Source: JBBRMY01 sp038230595 | GTDB taxonomy: Bacteria; Bacteroidota; Ignavibacteria; Tepidaquicellales; Tepidaquicellaceae | Direction of reading: 5' to 3' | NCBI GenBank assembly: GCA_038230595.1 | Contig: JBBRMY010000006.1 | Span: 1 to 54,548, forward strand | Length of the DNA: 54,548 nt | In this document: piece by piece, positions 17,854 to 26,614 of the stretch | How the letters are laid out: each line of letters starts with the position of its first letter | How positions within the stretch are numbered: position 1 is the first letter of the stretch | Program-made: the position numbers and the translations under genes | Notes under the pieces: generated by a model | Database searches by the model: none | What the model saw: only the letters and a program-made list of their open reading frames with translations | What the model was told of the DNA's origin: nothing

Positions 17854-18336
17854 TTGAAAGATGAAGCTAAAATATTGATATCAAGCTCTACAAAAAACCT
17901 TTCACTTCTGAGGCATTTTGTAGAAACGATCGCCCACAAAGTGAATATTGATGATCAGATCATTAACCAGATCGTATTATCAGTTGATGAAGCTTGTACA
18001 AATATTATAAAGCATGCGCATAATTATGATGCTGATAGGAATATAGAGATCACTGTTGATACTGATGAAAAGGAATTCTCTGTAAAATTTGATTATAAAG
18101 GAGCACAGGGCTTTGACCCAAACACTTCAAACAATCCTGATATGGGAGAATATTTCAAGAATTATAAAGTAGGAGGCTTGGGTGTTCCAATTATGAAAAA
18201 ATTTATGAACAAAATTATTGCAAAGCATGTCAGTCCTGACGATAATACTCTCATACTAGTAAAATCGCTGAACGGAATTTCACCTAATTCCGCTCCACCT
18301 TTACCACCAATCGTTCCGCCTAAAGCAGCAAATTAG
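17854..18336 (+). CDS. Anti-sigma regulatory factor-like ATP-binding protein (RsbW/SpoIIAB HATPase_c_2)
   Basis: This 160-residue protein starts at TTG (KDEAKILISSSTKNL). The GHKL ATPase N-box is VLSVDEACTNIIKHAHNY at about 44-61. FDYKGAQGFDP stands where the G1 box D-x-G-x-G/P-F is expected, and the N-terminal Asp-x-Gly is altered to DYKG. VGGLGVPIMKKFMNKI is the G2 box. The last about 20 residues are proline-rich (PNSAPPLPPIVPPKAA), an unusual tail for this family that might be a linker or docking segment. It presumably phosphorylates the STAS protein encoded 7 bp upstream. No sigma factor gene is adjacent, so the final output partner is not known. Confidence 0.87.
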   Translation: MKDEAKILISSSTKNLSLLRHFVETIAHKVNIDDQIINQIVLSVDEACTNIIKHAHNYDADRNIEITVDTDEKEFSVKFDYKGAQGFDPNTSNNPDMGEYFKNYKVGGLGVPIMKKFMNKIIAKHVSPDDNTLILVKSLNGISPNSAPPLPPIVPPKAAN

Positions 18337-18382
18337 TAATTAAGCTTGTGTCTAACACTTGATTCTAAAATAATTCTGATCA

Positions 18383-20131
18383 ATGCCGCATTCAGATCCA
18401 GCACACAAAGAAATAGAATTAAATTCACTTATAGAGTTTTCCCAGCTGCTGAACAGCAATCTGGACCTTCAATTTGTATTAAGGAATATCCTTCTTAGCA
18501 TCATGGGTAAAATGCTCATTTCTAAAGGGCTGGTGCTTATAAAAAAAGATTTTAATTCAACTGGGAATGATTTTACTACTGAATCTTACAGAGGTATCCT
18601 GAAAGATAAGCTTCCTGATTCTATTAATTTAACTTTTCCTAAAATTCCTTATTTTAGTATTGCTGAGATCGATGAAGATGAAAAAGGACAGAGAAATATT
18701 CTTGAATCCCTTGGGTTAAATTATTTCTTTAAAATATATTTCCAGAATAAATTCTTAGGAATACTTTGTATAGGAAGAAAGCTGAATGCATCTCCTGAAA
18801 TAACAAAAAGCGAAATTGTATTTATAGAAACGATCCTCACCATATCTGCTTCATCAATTGAGAATACAATTAAATTTAATCAGATCAATGGTCTTAATCT
18901 AAATTTAGATAATAAGATCACTCAGCTGAAAGCTCTTTTTGAACTTAGCAAAGAGTACAATACGAATTTTCTTAATAAAGAGAAGATCCTAAAGCTTCTA
19001 AGCTTTACGCTGATGGGAAATTTAGGAATTAAGGATTATATAATCTTATCAAAAAATCCTTTAGGTAAATATGATCTTCTCAAAGATAACCTAATGATAT
19101 ATATTGAATGCTATGACACAGCATTCTTTTCTTCTCTTAAATCCCCCGTTTTTATTAAAGATCATGAGTCAAATGAATGCCTGAAGTATCTGGAGGAAAA
19201 AGGCTTTGAATTAATGATCCCGACTTTAAATAATAAAAAGGAAGTTGATAATATTATTGTTCTAGGGAAAAAGCTGAACAAGTCTGAATACAAGCCTGCC
19301 GATATTGAATTTCTTGAATCGATAGTAAATCTTTCAGTAATTTCACTCGAGAATGCAAATCTCTTTGATGAATATCTTGAAAAAAAGAAAATAGAAAGCG
19401 AACTGAAGATAGCAAGAGAGATCCAGATTGCTCTGCTTCCGAAATTCATTCCTAAAATAAAATGCTATGACGTAATTGCAGAAAATATTCCTGCTTTGCA
19501 GGTAGGCGGTGATTATTTTGATATCATAAAGCTAAGCGAAGAGAAATATGCATTAGTTATTGCAGATGTTTCCGGCAAAGGAACTCCGGCATCCCTGCTA
19601 ATGTCAAACATCCAGTCAGCAGTTCATTCATATCTTAAATTATATGACGAAAAAACTTTTGATCTTTCTTTGATAACACAAAAGATAAATGAAGTTATTT
19701 ACGAAAATACTCCTCCTGAAAAATTTATTACATTTTTCTGGGGATTGCTTGACTGCAAAGCTCATACATTTGAATACATAAATGCCGGTCATAACCCGCC
19801 TATAATTTTAAGGCACGATGAAGTTATTCCTCTGGACAAGGGAGGCTTTATGATCGGAATACTTGATACCGGAGTCTTCTATGAGAAAGGAGTTGTAGAG
19901 CTGAATGACGATGATATAATAGTTTTTTATACTGATGGAGTTACCGAAGCAATGAATACTTTGCATGAAGAGTACGGAGAAGAAAAACTGATCGAAGTTG
20001 TAAAATACCATAAAGCAAAAGAAACATCAGATATACTTTCAAAAGTAAAAAACTCAATAGCAGAGTTCACTCTCGGCATGCCTCCTTATGATGATATAAC
20101 AATGATAATTCTAAAGAAGAACGGAAGCTAA
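18383..20131 (+). CDS. GAF-domain PP2C/SpoIIE serine phosphatase (RsbU-like)
   Basis: The 582-residue cytoplasmic protein has two GAF-like regions (about 10-165 and 185-325), then a short coiled linker ending in LKIAREIQIALLPKFIP (about 339-355), typical of RsbU/RsbP-type phosphatases. The PP2C domain follows: VGGDYFDI, IADVSGKGTPASLLMS, NAGHNPPI, FYTDGVTEA and DDITMIIL, which keep the metal-binding aspartates. It should dephosphorylate the STAS antagonist when the GAF domains sense a signal, which I cannot predict. It is 46 bp downstream of the HATPase gene in the same direction. All three proteins of a partner switch are thus encoded together. Confidence 0.92.
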   Translation: MPHSDPAHKEIELNSLIEFSQLLNSNLDLQFVLRNILLSIMGKMLISKGLVLIKKDFNSTGNDFTTESYRGILKDKLPDSINLTFPKIPYFSIAEIDEDEKGQRNILESLGLNYFFKIYFQNKFLGILCIGRKLNASPEITKSEIVFIETILTISASSIENTIKFNQINGLNLNLDNKITQLKALFELSKEYNTNFLNKEKILKLLSFTLMGNLGIKDYIILSKNPLGKYDLLKDNLMIYIECYDTAFFSSLKSPVFIKDHESNECLKYLEEKGFELMIPTLNNKKEVDNIIVLGKKLNKSEYKPADIEFLESIVNLSVISLENANLFDEYLEKKKIESELKIAREIQIALLPKFIPKIKCYDVIAENIPALQVGGDYFDIIKLSEEKYALVIADVSGKGTPASLLMSNIQSAVHSYLKLYDEKTFDLSLITQKINEVIYENTPPEKFITFFWGLLDCKAHTFEYINAGHNPPIILRHDEVIPLDKGGFMIGILDTGVFYEKGVVELNDDDIIVFYTDGVTEAMNTLHEEYGEEKLIEVVKYHKAKETSDILSKVKNSIAEFTLGMPPYDDITMIILKKNGS

Positions 20132-20158
20132 ATATTCTATTTTTACTCTCCCGGTATA

Positions 20159-20186
20159 ACCTGACAGGTTCTTTTCCATGTCAGGT
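20159..20186. repeat. Palindromic repeat, CCTGACAGG family (copy 2)
   Basis: The arms ACCTGACA and TGTCAGGT form an 8-bp stem around GGTTCTTTTCCA. The base of the stem matches the copy at 7693, while the inner part is mutated on one side. It is 28 bp past the phosphatase stop and may mark the end of that operon. Confidence 0.8.
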
Positions 20187-20293
20187 CGCTATTATACGTA
20201 ATCCTATCTCACAAACACTTACCTGTTCGGGCTTTTTTTATTTACTTAAGAAACGTAGTTTATGCATACCTTCTAATTCTATCAGAATATTTA

Positions 20294-21217
20294 ATGATAA
20301 ATTATAAACAGCGCTTTACCATTTTAAGCTTTGTATTACTATCAGCAATTTTTATTCCATCCTGCTCTTCAACATTTATGGTCATCAATGCTCCTAAAAC
20401 TATGCCTCCTCCCCGTGTATTAAAGTCTAAGCCGCATGTAGCTTTGGTTTTGGGTGGCGGTGCATTTTTAGGATTAGCTCATCTGGGAGCATTAAAAGTA
20501 TTTGAAGAAAATAATATTCCGATAGATCTTATCGTCGGTACAAGTGTGGGAAGCTTCGTAGGAGCAATGTATGCAGATAATCCTGACAGTAAGGCACTGA
20601 CAAAATTAGCAATGACAGTAAAGGCAGAGGAGCTTTTTAATTTTTCATTATTCAATTCCGCAACAGGATTTGTATCAGGAGTGAACCTCCAGAAATATAT
20701 AACAGACAATATTAAAACAAAAAATATTGAGGATCTGAAAATACCATTTCTTGCTGTTACAACCGACCTAATGAGCGGAACTACCATCCCACTTTCATCA
20801 GGACCCATTGCACCTTCAATAAATTCTTCATGTGCAATTCCAATGATTTTTGAACCAGTGAAAATGTACGGAATGACTTTTGTCGACGGAGGAGTTCTTG
20901 ATGGCGTCGCAGTTGATGTTGCTAAAGCGTATGATCCTGATGTAATAATAGCAATTGATCTGATGTCGGTAATTAATACAAGCCCGGATATAAAAAATTT
21001 CATCGATGTACTGGCGAGAAGTTATCAGATCGCAAGCTGGAAAATAAAACGGGGTGTTGTTGAAGATGCTGATATTATTTTACGCCCAAAACTTGATAAG
21101 TTTCCGCTAATGAGTGATAAGTTTGATAAAGAGGTTTATGATGCAGGCTACACTGCTGCTAAAGAAAAGATTCAGGAGATAAAGGATGTTATAGAAAAAA
21201 AGGTTAGGAAGGAATAA
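20294..21217 (+). CDS. Patatin-like phospholipase lipoprotein (RssA-like)
   Basis: This 307-residue protein has a lipoprotein signal (LSAIFIPSC, Cys24), so it is probably anchored in a membrane facing the periplasm. The patatin domain has the oxyanion loop LGGGAFLGLAHLG (53-65), the nucleophile elbow GTSVG (82-86, Ser84) and the catalytic aspartate in VDGGVLDG about 125 residues later. Patatin enzymes hydrolyse acyl esters of phospholipids. The short size and lack of a barrel domain fit the RssA/YjjU type rather than PlpD. It stands alone; a palindrome lies upstream and a small hairpin downstream. Confidence 0.9.
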   Translation: MINYKQRFTILSFVLLSAIFIPSCSSTFMVINAPKTMPPPRVLKSKPHVALVLGGGAFLGLAHLGALKVFEENNIPIDLIVGTSVGSFVGAMYADNPDSKALTKLAMTVKAEELFNFSLFNSATGFVSGVNLQKYITDNIKTKNIEDLKIPFLAVTTDLMSGTTIPLSSGPIAPSINSSCAIPMIFEPVKMYGMTFVDGGVLDGVAVDVAKAYDPDVIIAIDLMSVINTSPDIKNFIDVLARSYQIASWKIKRGVVEDADIILRPKLDKFPLMSDKFDKEVYDAGYTAAKEKIQEIKDVIEKKVRKE

Positions 21218-21238
21218 AGTTAAAAATAGTTTTGTCAT

Positions 21239-21252
21239 GCCTGCGAAAGCAG
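21239..21252. repeat. Small palindrome (CCTGC-GAAA-GCAGG)
   Basis: A 5-bp perfect stem with a GAAA tetraloop sits in the motif GTCATGCC...AATCCCGG, between the convergent patatin and sorting-domain genes. The sequence type resembles dispersed intergenic repeats in many bacterial genomes. It is a possible weak terminator or stabiliser. Confidence 0.5.
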
Positions 21253-21327
21253 GAATCCCGGGATAGATTCAAAAAAGCGAACTGATAGGTAAAATATATT
21301 GTCAGATCAAAATTTAATCACAATTAC

Positions 21328-23655
21328 TTACTTCACTAAAAGCATCTTCATTGTTTTCATAAAACTCTGATTGCCGCCAACTGCATTTATCTGATAAAAA
21401 TAAACTCCGCTCGACAAAGCTGAAGCATTAAAGCTTACAGTATATGAACCTGCAGTTTGTTTACCATTGATCAGAGAAATAACTTCCCTGCCTGTCATAT
21501 CAAAAACTTTAATATTAACTTTTGAATCAACAGGCAGATCGTAATTTATTTTAGTTGATGGGTTAAATGGATTCGGAAAGTTCTGTGAAATATCGAACTT
21601 TGTTGGTACACCAATGATCACTTCATTCGAAAGTAAATGAAATTTAAAATTTCCGTTATTGTCTACCTGCTTCAACCTATAATTGTAATTCCCGCTGTTA
21701 AGATCTCTATCTAAAAAAGTATATGAATGTGGAATGCTTGATGTTCCATTGCCTGATACACTTCCTACCTTTGTCCATTCTGAATTATCAGCATCCATTT
21801 TTCTTTCAATATCAAATCCTGCATTATTCTGCTCATTATTAGTTACCCACGAAAGTATTACATTTCTTCCATTTAAAATAGAATTAAAAGAAGCTAGCTC
21901 AACAGGTAAAACTCCTTGCTTACCTACAACAAATGGAGAAAATGATGTTACAGGAGTAGTTGTTGTGATTGTATATGGATCACTTCCGGAAACTGCGCTA
22001 CAAGTAAGATCCTGATACACTACCCCGGTAAAATGTCCGACCACCATATTAGAATGATCAGTTATATTGCTCCCCTCCTGATATACTCTCCATTGAAAAG
22101 ATAAAAATGCATTTGAACCACCGGGTACTGATTCTGATATATTCCATTGACGTTTTACGAGCTTGTTGTTATCAAGTGTTGGATTATCGACAGAGTCCTG
22201 AACTATCACCGAAAAATTATCAGGAGTACCGGTATTATTTATAATGACCGGATTATATGTAGAATTACCGACAGGAAATAATCTTGAGCCACTTACATTA
22301 TTTATTGTTAGCTTTCCTGTTGTATCATCTGTTACAATATATTTAGTTGAATCTACTCCGGTAATTGTTGCGCCCGATGTAATTATGAGATCTCCCTGTA
22401 AAAGAGTTAAAGTGCCTGCAGTAAAAATTATATTAGTGGTTATTGTTTTAGTAAATTCAAGTAGAACACCGTTTGGAACATTAATAATTACAGTAGGAGG
22501 TCCATTCACATCCGGAAATTCATTGTTCGATATTTTAATATTTGCATCACTGCTGTAATTTAGAATACCTGAGGGTCCGTAGGAAAGTGTAGCAGCCGAA
22601 TCCAGTATAAAATAAGCAAAGTTATTTAGAACCATTGCACTGTTAACAATCAGGTTTTGATTACGTAAAGAAGTTTTATCTCCTGAATTCATTAAGTTAA
22701 CACCATTATATGTGTTCAATGTTGCTGATAAAACATCATTTCCTTTATTAAGAAATGTCTGTGCCACAAAAGCAGAATAAAAAACTGTTGAACTTCCGGT
22801 CATAGAAGCTGAACCTGCATTCATACATGGAGTGCTTCCGGTCAGCCAAAGCTGTCCGAACCCCGACATTGAAAAATTCCCCATTCGTGATGTAATATCT
22901 CTCGTGATAACCGGATTTCCTGAACCGCTGCAGGATGAGGAAATTTTCCCGCTTGAATTAATTGTGACATCAGCTTGTCCGGTTGTTCCATTATCTGCAA
23001 AAATAGTATTTGAATCTGCTAATAATTTACCGTTGGATATTATCCAGTTGTAAGCTCTTACAGTTGTTCCCATTTTTACTGAATCCAATGATGAAGTAAG
23101 GTTTAACTCAATATCAAATGTCTGAGGTGATCCTGTATTATTGCTTCCCCATTCTCCGCTTTGAAATATCGTTCTGGAATTACCGGTAAACTTTATTCTG
23201 CCGGAGCTTGAGTTAGAAGATTTTGTAATCGGAGACGATGGAATTATTGCTGAAGAAACCGGAACGATATTCTGATTTAAAGCTACAATAACCGGAGCAT
23301 AAAAACAGCTTAGTTTATCGTTAATTGTAAGGACATTATCACCTAAAATGATCTGACCATCTCCGCCGGTTGAAGGATCAGTTGTACCTGTGCTTATGTA
23401 AAGATTTTTGCAGCTTTCATTTTGTGATAAGTGTATTCCGGCTCCCGCCTGAATATAGACATCATTTGCCGATCCGGGTGGTGTACTTGCCACCTCCCAT
23501 AAACTTAAAGTACCGTTATAAGTCTGCCAGTTTGAGGAATTACTCCACACAGAATCAGTGATTACCGCAGTTCTGTAATCCCCTGCATTTTGGGAGAAGG
23601 AAAAATTTGGAATTAATGAGATTATTAAGGTTATAAAAAGTAAGGTTTTATTCAA
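21328..23655 (-). CDS. Large secreted beta-rich protein with T9SS type A sorting domain
   Basis: I choose the TTG complementary to 23653-23655 (775 residues) because it opens directly with a signal peptide (NKTLLFITLIISLIPNFSFSQ). The longer form from 23700 would add a hydrophobic stretch. The N-terminal part is Ser/Thr/Gly/Asn-rich beta repeats starting AGDYRTAVITDSVWSNSSNWQTYNG, an opening common in Ignavibacteria-type surface proteins. The segment from about residue 600 (PVELASFNSILNGRNVILSWVTNNE) is a fibronectin-like module ending in DNNGNFKFH. The last about 85 residues are a sorting domain (SQNFPNPFNPST, VNIKVFDMTGREVISL, LSSGVYFYQI). It is probably an adhesin or structural surface protein; no catalytic motif is seen. 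Confidence 0.85.
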   Translation of the reverse strand: MNKTLLFITLIISLIPNFSFSQNAGDYRTAVITDSVWSNSSNWQTYNGTLSLWEVASTPPGSANDVYIQAGAGIHLSQNESCKNLYISTGTTDPSTGGDGQIILGDNVLTINDKLSCFYAPVIVALNQNIVPVSSAIIPSSPITKSSNSSSGRIKFTGNSRTIFQSGEWGSNNTGSPQTFDIELNLTSSLDSVKMGTTVRAYNWIISNGKLLADSNTIFADNGTTGQADVTINSSGKISSSCSGSGNPVITRDITSRMGNFSMSGFGQLWLTGSTPCMNAGSASMTGSSTVFYSAFVAQTFLNKGNDVLSATLNTYNGVNLMNSGDKTSLRNQNLIVNSAMVLNNFAYFILDSAATLSYGPSGILNYSSDANIKISNNEFPDVNGPPTVIINVPNGVLLEFTKTITTNIIFTAGTLTLLQGDLIITSGATITGVDSTKYIVTDDTTGKLTINNVSGSRLFPVGNSTYNPVIINNTGTPDNFSVIVQDSVDNPTLDNNKLVKRQWNISESVPGGSNAFLSFQWRVYQEGSNITDHSNMVVGHFTGVVYQDLTCSAVSGSDPYTITTTTPVTSFSPFVVGKQGVLPVELASFNSILNGRNVILSWVTNNEQNNAGFDIERKMDADNSEWTKVGSVSGNGTSSIPHSYTFLDRDLNSGNYNYRLKQVDNNGNFKFHLLSNEVIIGVPTKFDISQNFPNPFNPSTKINYDLPVDSKVNIKVFDMTGREVISLINGKQTAGSYTVSFNASALSSGVYFYQINAVGGNQSFMKTMKMLLVK

Positions 23656-23772
23656 TTTTGGAAAATAAATTTGATTAATTAAGATATAAACAAAAAACAA
23701 ATACTATTAATTTTTTTTATATTTAATACTGAAATTAATTATTTAATGAAGTATTGTGAATTTTATACTATA

Positions 23773-23799
23773 AAAAAAGCCGTACTTGACGGCCTTTTT
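23773..23799 (-). terminator. Rho-independent terminator after L31
   Basis: GCCGT pairs with ACGGC around a 5-nt loop, with A- and T-tracts on the two sides. On the reverse strand it follows the L31 stop by 22 bases. The symmetric tracts may allow use on both strands. Confidence 0.8.
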
Positions 23800-23821
23800 A
23801 ATTTCTGATATTTGACTGAAA

Positions 23822-24097
23822 TTATTTTGCTTCTTCTTCAGCGGGAGCTGCAACAGTTTTTTTGTATTTTCTGTTGAATTTTTCAACTCTACCTGCTGTA
23901 TCTAGCAATACATTCTTTCCGGTAAAGAAAGGATGTGTAGCGGATGAAATTTCAGCTTTATAAAGCGGATATGTTTTTCCGTCTTCCCAAGCAATAGTAT
24001 CTTTGGTTTCAACTGTTGATCTTGTTAAAAATGCAAAATCAGATGTGATATCTTTGAAAACTACTGGTCTGTAAACCGGATGAAATCCCTTTTTCAT
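23822..24097 (-). CDS. rpmE2: 50S ribosomal protein L31, type B
   Basis: The 91-residue protein MKKGFHPVYRPVVFKDITSDFAF is a typical L31 start, followed by STVETKDTIAWEDGKTYPLYKAEISSATHPFFTGK and RVEKFNRKYKK. None of the four zinc-binding cysteines of type A L31 is present, so this is the zinc-independent type B form. In bacteria with both types, type B is used under zinc starvation; here it may be the only copy, which the window cannot show. An acidic Ala/Glu tail (AAPAEEEAK) follows the conserved part. It is monocistronic, ended by a clear terminator. Confidence 0.95.
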   Translation of the reverse strand: MKKGFHPVYRPVVFKDITSDFAFLTRSTVETKDTIAWEDGKTYPLYKAEISSATHPFFTGKNVLLDTAGRVEKFNRKYKKTVAAPAEEEAK

Positions 24098-24199
24098 TAT
24101 ATGTCCTTTTATTCTGTTATAATATTATGTAACAACTAAAATAGCTTTATTTAATAATATTTTCAACCCATTTATTACACAAATATAGTTACAGCTTAA

Positions 24200-26554
24200 A
24201 TGCTTTTAGTGATATTCCTCCATAATATCAACAATATGCATAGTATTATCCATTTAAAAAAAAGTGCAAAAACGCTATCTTCCGTAATACACGAATTTTC
24301 TAAATTGGAAGATACTACCATCGAAACTAACACACCTAATAAGACACCTGAGTTACATACAAACAGATTAGTACACGAAAAAAGCCCATATTTGCTTCAA
24401 CATGGCCACAATCCTGTGGATTGGTTTCCTTGGGGTGATGAAGCATTTGAAAAAGCTAGAGCAGAGAACAAGCCGATCTTTTTGTCAATTGGCTATTCTA
24501 CATGCTACTGGTGCCATGTAATGGAACGAGAAGTATTTGAAGTGAAAGAGATCGCTGAGATAATGAATGAGATCTTTATTAACATAAAAGTAGACAGAGA
24601 AGAAAGACCGGATGTTGACAGAATTTATATGACTGCCTTGCAATCACTTACTGGGTCCGGCGGTTGGCCAATGAGCATGTTCCTTACTCCTGAACTAAAG
24701 CCATTTTATGGTGCTACTTACATACCTCCAAAAGCGAAATACGGCAGAGCAGGTTTTGAAGATGTTATGGCTGAGATCTCAAAAGCATGGGATGAAAGAA
24801 ATACAGAAGTACTGAACAGCAGCAACCAGATCACATCTATTATTGAAAAAAATCTTTCGCAGAAATTATTAGACGAGAATACTGAATTAGATAATACAGC
24901 TTTTGAGAAGATCTTTACTCAAAGTGTGAATGCATACGATTATCTTGAAGGTGGATTCGGCGCAGGAAATAAATTTCCAAGACCGGTTGTAATAAATTAT
25001 CTGCTCGAGCACAATTTTTATACCGGCAAGCCGGAAGCGAGAGAGATGGCACTGTTCACCCTGAAGAAAATGTTTGATGGCGGAATGTATGATCACATTG
25101 GAGGAGGTTTTCACAGATACTCAGTAGATACATACTGGAGAGTACCTCATTTTGAAAAAATGCTCTATGACCAGGGTCAATTAGTTACAACTTATTTAAA
25201 CGCATATACATCTACTAAAAATGAATTTTTTCTTTATGTGGCTGAAGACATTCTCAAATATGTTAAAGAGAACATAACTTCTCCGGACGGAGCATTTTAC
25301 TCTGCAGAAGACGCAGAAAATTCAATTGATGAGTCTGATCTGAAAATAAAAGAAGAAGGTGCATATTATTTATGGACAGAAGAAGATATAAATAAAATAC
25401 TCGGCAAAGATTCTATCGATGCAAAAGTTTTTAAATATCATTTTGGAATTCAGCCATTTGGTAATACTATTAGCGATCCTCATGAGGTTTTCGGAAAGAA
25501 GAATGTTCTCTACATAGCCTTTGATGAATATGACACTGCGAAGAAATTTGATATTTCCACAGATGAAGTTATCCGGATTATTTCAGAGAGTAAGAATAAG
25601 ATTAAGCAGGAAAGAATAAAAAGGATCAAACCTCATCTTGATGACAAGATCCTTACGTCATGGAATTCCATAACGGTCTCTGCTTACTGCGATGCTTATA
25701 AAGTAACAGCAAAGGAAGAATATCTTGCAGCTGCAGTAAAATGCGTGCGTTTTCTTTTAAAGAATATTTACTCTGAAGATCCGATAGAGCTTCTTCACAG
25801 ATATAAAGATGGTGAATCCAGGTTCAGCGGAACACTTGAAGATTTTTCTTACTTTACGGCAGCTCTGATCGATATTTATGATGCAACTTTTGATCTCAAT
25901 TATCTTATACTTGCCACAGGAATTAATAATCGAACGATAGAATTATTTTACGATGATAAGAATGGCGGATTCTATGATACAAGAGAAGGTGAAAAAAATA
26001 TAATTTACCGTACAAAAGATACCTATGACGGAGCAGAGCCATCCGGTAATTCCATTGCAGTTAGAAATCTCCTGCGATTAGGAAAGTTAATGGATAATAA
26101 GGATTATATTGGCTCAGCTGAAAAATCTTTGAAATTATTTTCACCTGATTTAAAAAAACTTCCATTCTCATCCCCTTCTATGATCTCCAATCTTAGTTTT
26201 TTACTTAATGGAGAAAAAGAGATCATTCTAAAAGGTGATATCAAAGAAGAACCGCTTAAGCAAATGCATTCAATTATAAACAGAACATATATCCCTCACA
26301 AAGTGATGATATATTCTTCAGTTCTTGAAGCAGAATTGTTTGAGTTCATACAGGAAATAATAACCGACGAAATTGAAACTGCTGTTTATATCTGCGAAGA
26401 TTACAAATGCAATTTACCTGTGAAAAATACAGAAGAATTGGAAGCTTTGATAAAAACTTTCAGGGACAGAAATATCAGCAAGGCTGAAAAGATAGAAGAT
26501 GATGATGAGTGGGTGGAAGAAAAATTTGACGACGATGTAGAAGAATTGCCTTAA
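24200..26554 (+). CDS. DUF255 thioredoxin-domain protein (YyaL/SPATA20 family)
   Basis: This 784-residue cytoplasmic protein has NRLVHEKSPYLLQHGHNPVDWFPWG at about 55-79, the family hallmark, then GYSTCYWCHVME with a C-x-x-C pair at 102 and 105, and VDREERPDVDRIYM, together the thioredoxin-like DUF255 domain. GGWPMSMFLTP follows. The rest is an (alpha/alpha)6-barrel-like region (GGGFHRYSVDTYWRVPHFEKMLYDQ; TSWN; ...AEPSGNS) resembling N-acylglucosamine epimerase folds. Biochemical function is unknown. The first about 45 residues are poorly conserved, so the true start may be the ATG at 24236 (MHSIIHL). It ends 60 bp before aconitase. Confidence 0.9.
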   Translation: MLLVIFLHNINNMHSIIHLKKSAKTLSSVIHEFSKLEDTTIETNTPNKTPELHTNRLVHEKSPYLLQHGHNPVDWFPWGDEAFEKARAENKPIFLSIGYSTCYWCHVMEREVFEVKEIAEIMNEIFINIKVDREERPDVDRIYMTALQSLTGSGGWPMSMFLTPELKPFYGATYIPPKAKYGRAGFEDVMAEISKAWDERNTEVLNSSNQITSIIEKNLSQKLLDENTELDNTAFEKIFTQSVNAYDYLEGGFGAGNKFPRPVVINYLLEHNFYTGKPEAREMALFTLKKMFDGGMYDHIGGGFHRYSVDTYWRVPHFEKMLYDQGQLVTTYLNAYTSTKNEFFLYVAEDILKYVKENITSPDGAFYSAEDAENSIDESDLKIKEEGAYYLWTEEDINKILGKDSIDAKVFKYHFGIQPFGNTISDPHEVFGKKNVLYIAFDEYDTAKKFDISTDEVIRIISESKNKIKQERIKRIKPHLDDKILTSWNSITVSAYCDAYKVTAKEEYLAAAVKCVRFLLKNIYSEDPIELLHRYKDGESRFSGTLEDFSYFTAALIDIYDATFDLNYLILATGINNRTIELFYDDKNGGFYDTREGEKNIIYRTKDTYDGAEPSGNSIAVRNLLRLGKLMDNKDYIGSAEKSLKLFSPDLKKLPFSSPSMISNLSFLLNGEKEIILKGDIKEEPLKQMHSIINRTYIPHKVMIYSSVLEAELFEFIQEIITDEIETAVYICEDYKCNLPVKNTEELEALIKTFRDRNISKAEKIEDDDEWVEEKFDDDVEELP

Positions 26555-26603
26555 ATAATACTGCAAAGCAAAATTATAAAACTTTTAGAAAATTAAAGAA
26601 ATG

Positions 26604-26609
26604 AAGGAG
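26604..26609 (+). promoter_or_regulatory. Strong Shine-Dalgarno for aconitase
   Basis: AAGGAG lies 5 bases before the ATG at 26615. Most genes in this window have AT-rich leaders without such a motif, so this suggests unusually efficient initiation on the aconitase message. Confidence 0.75.
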
Positions 26610-26614
26610 TAAAA

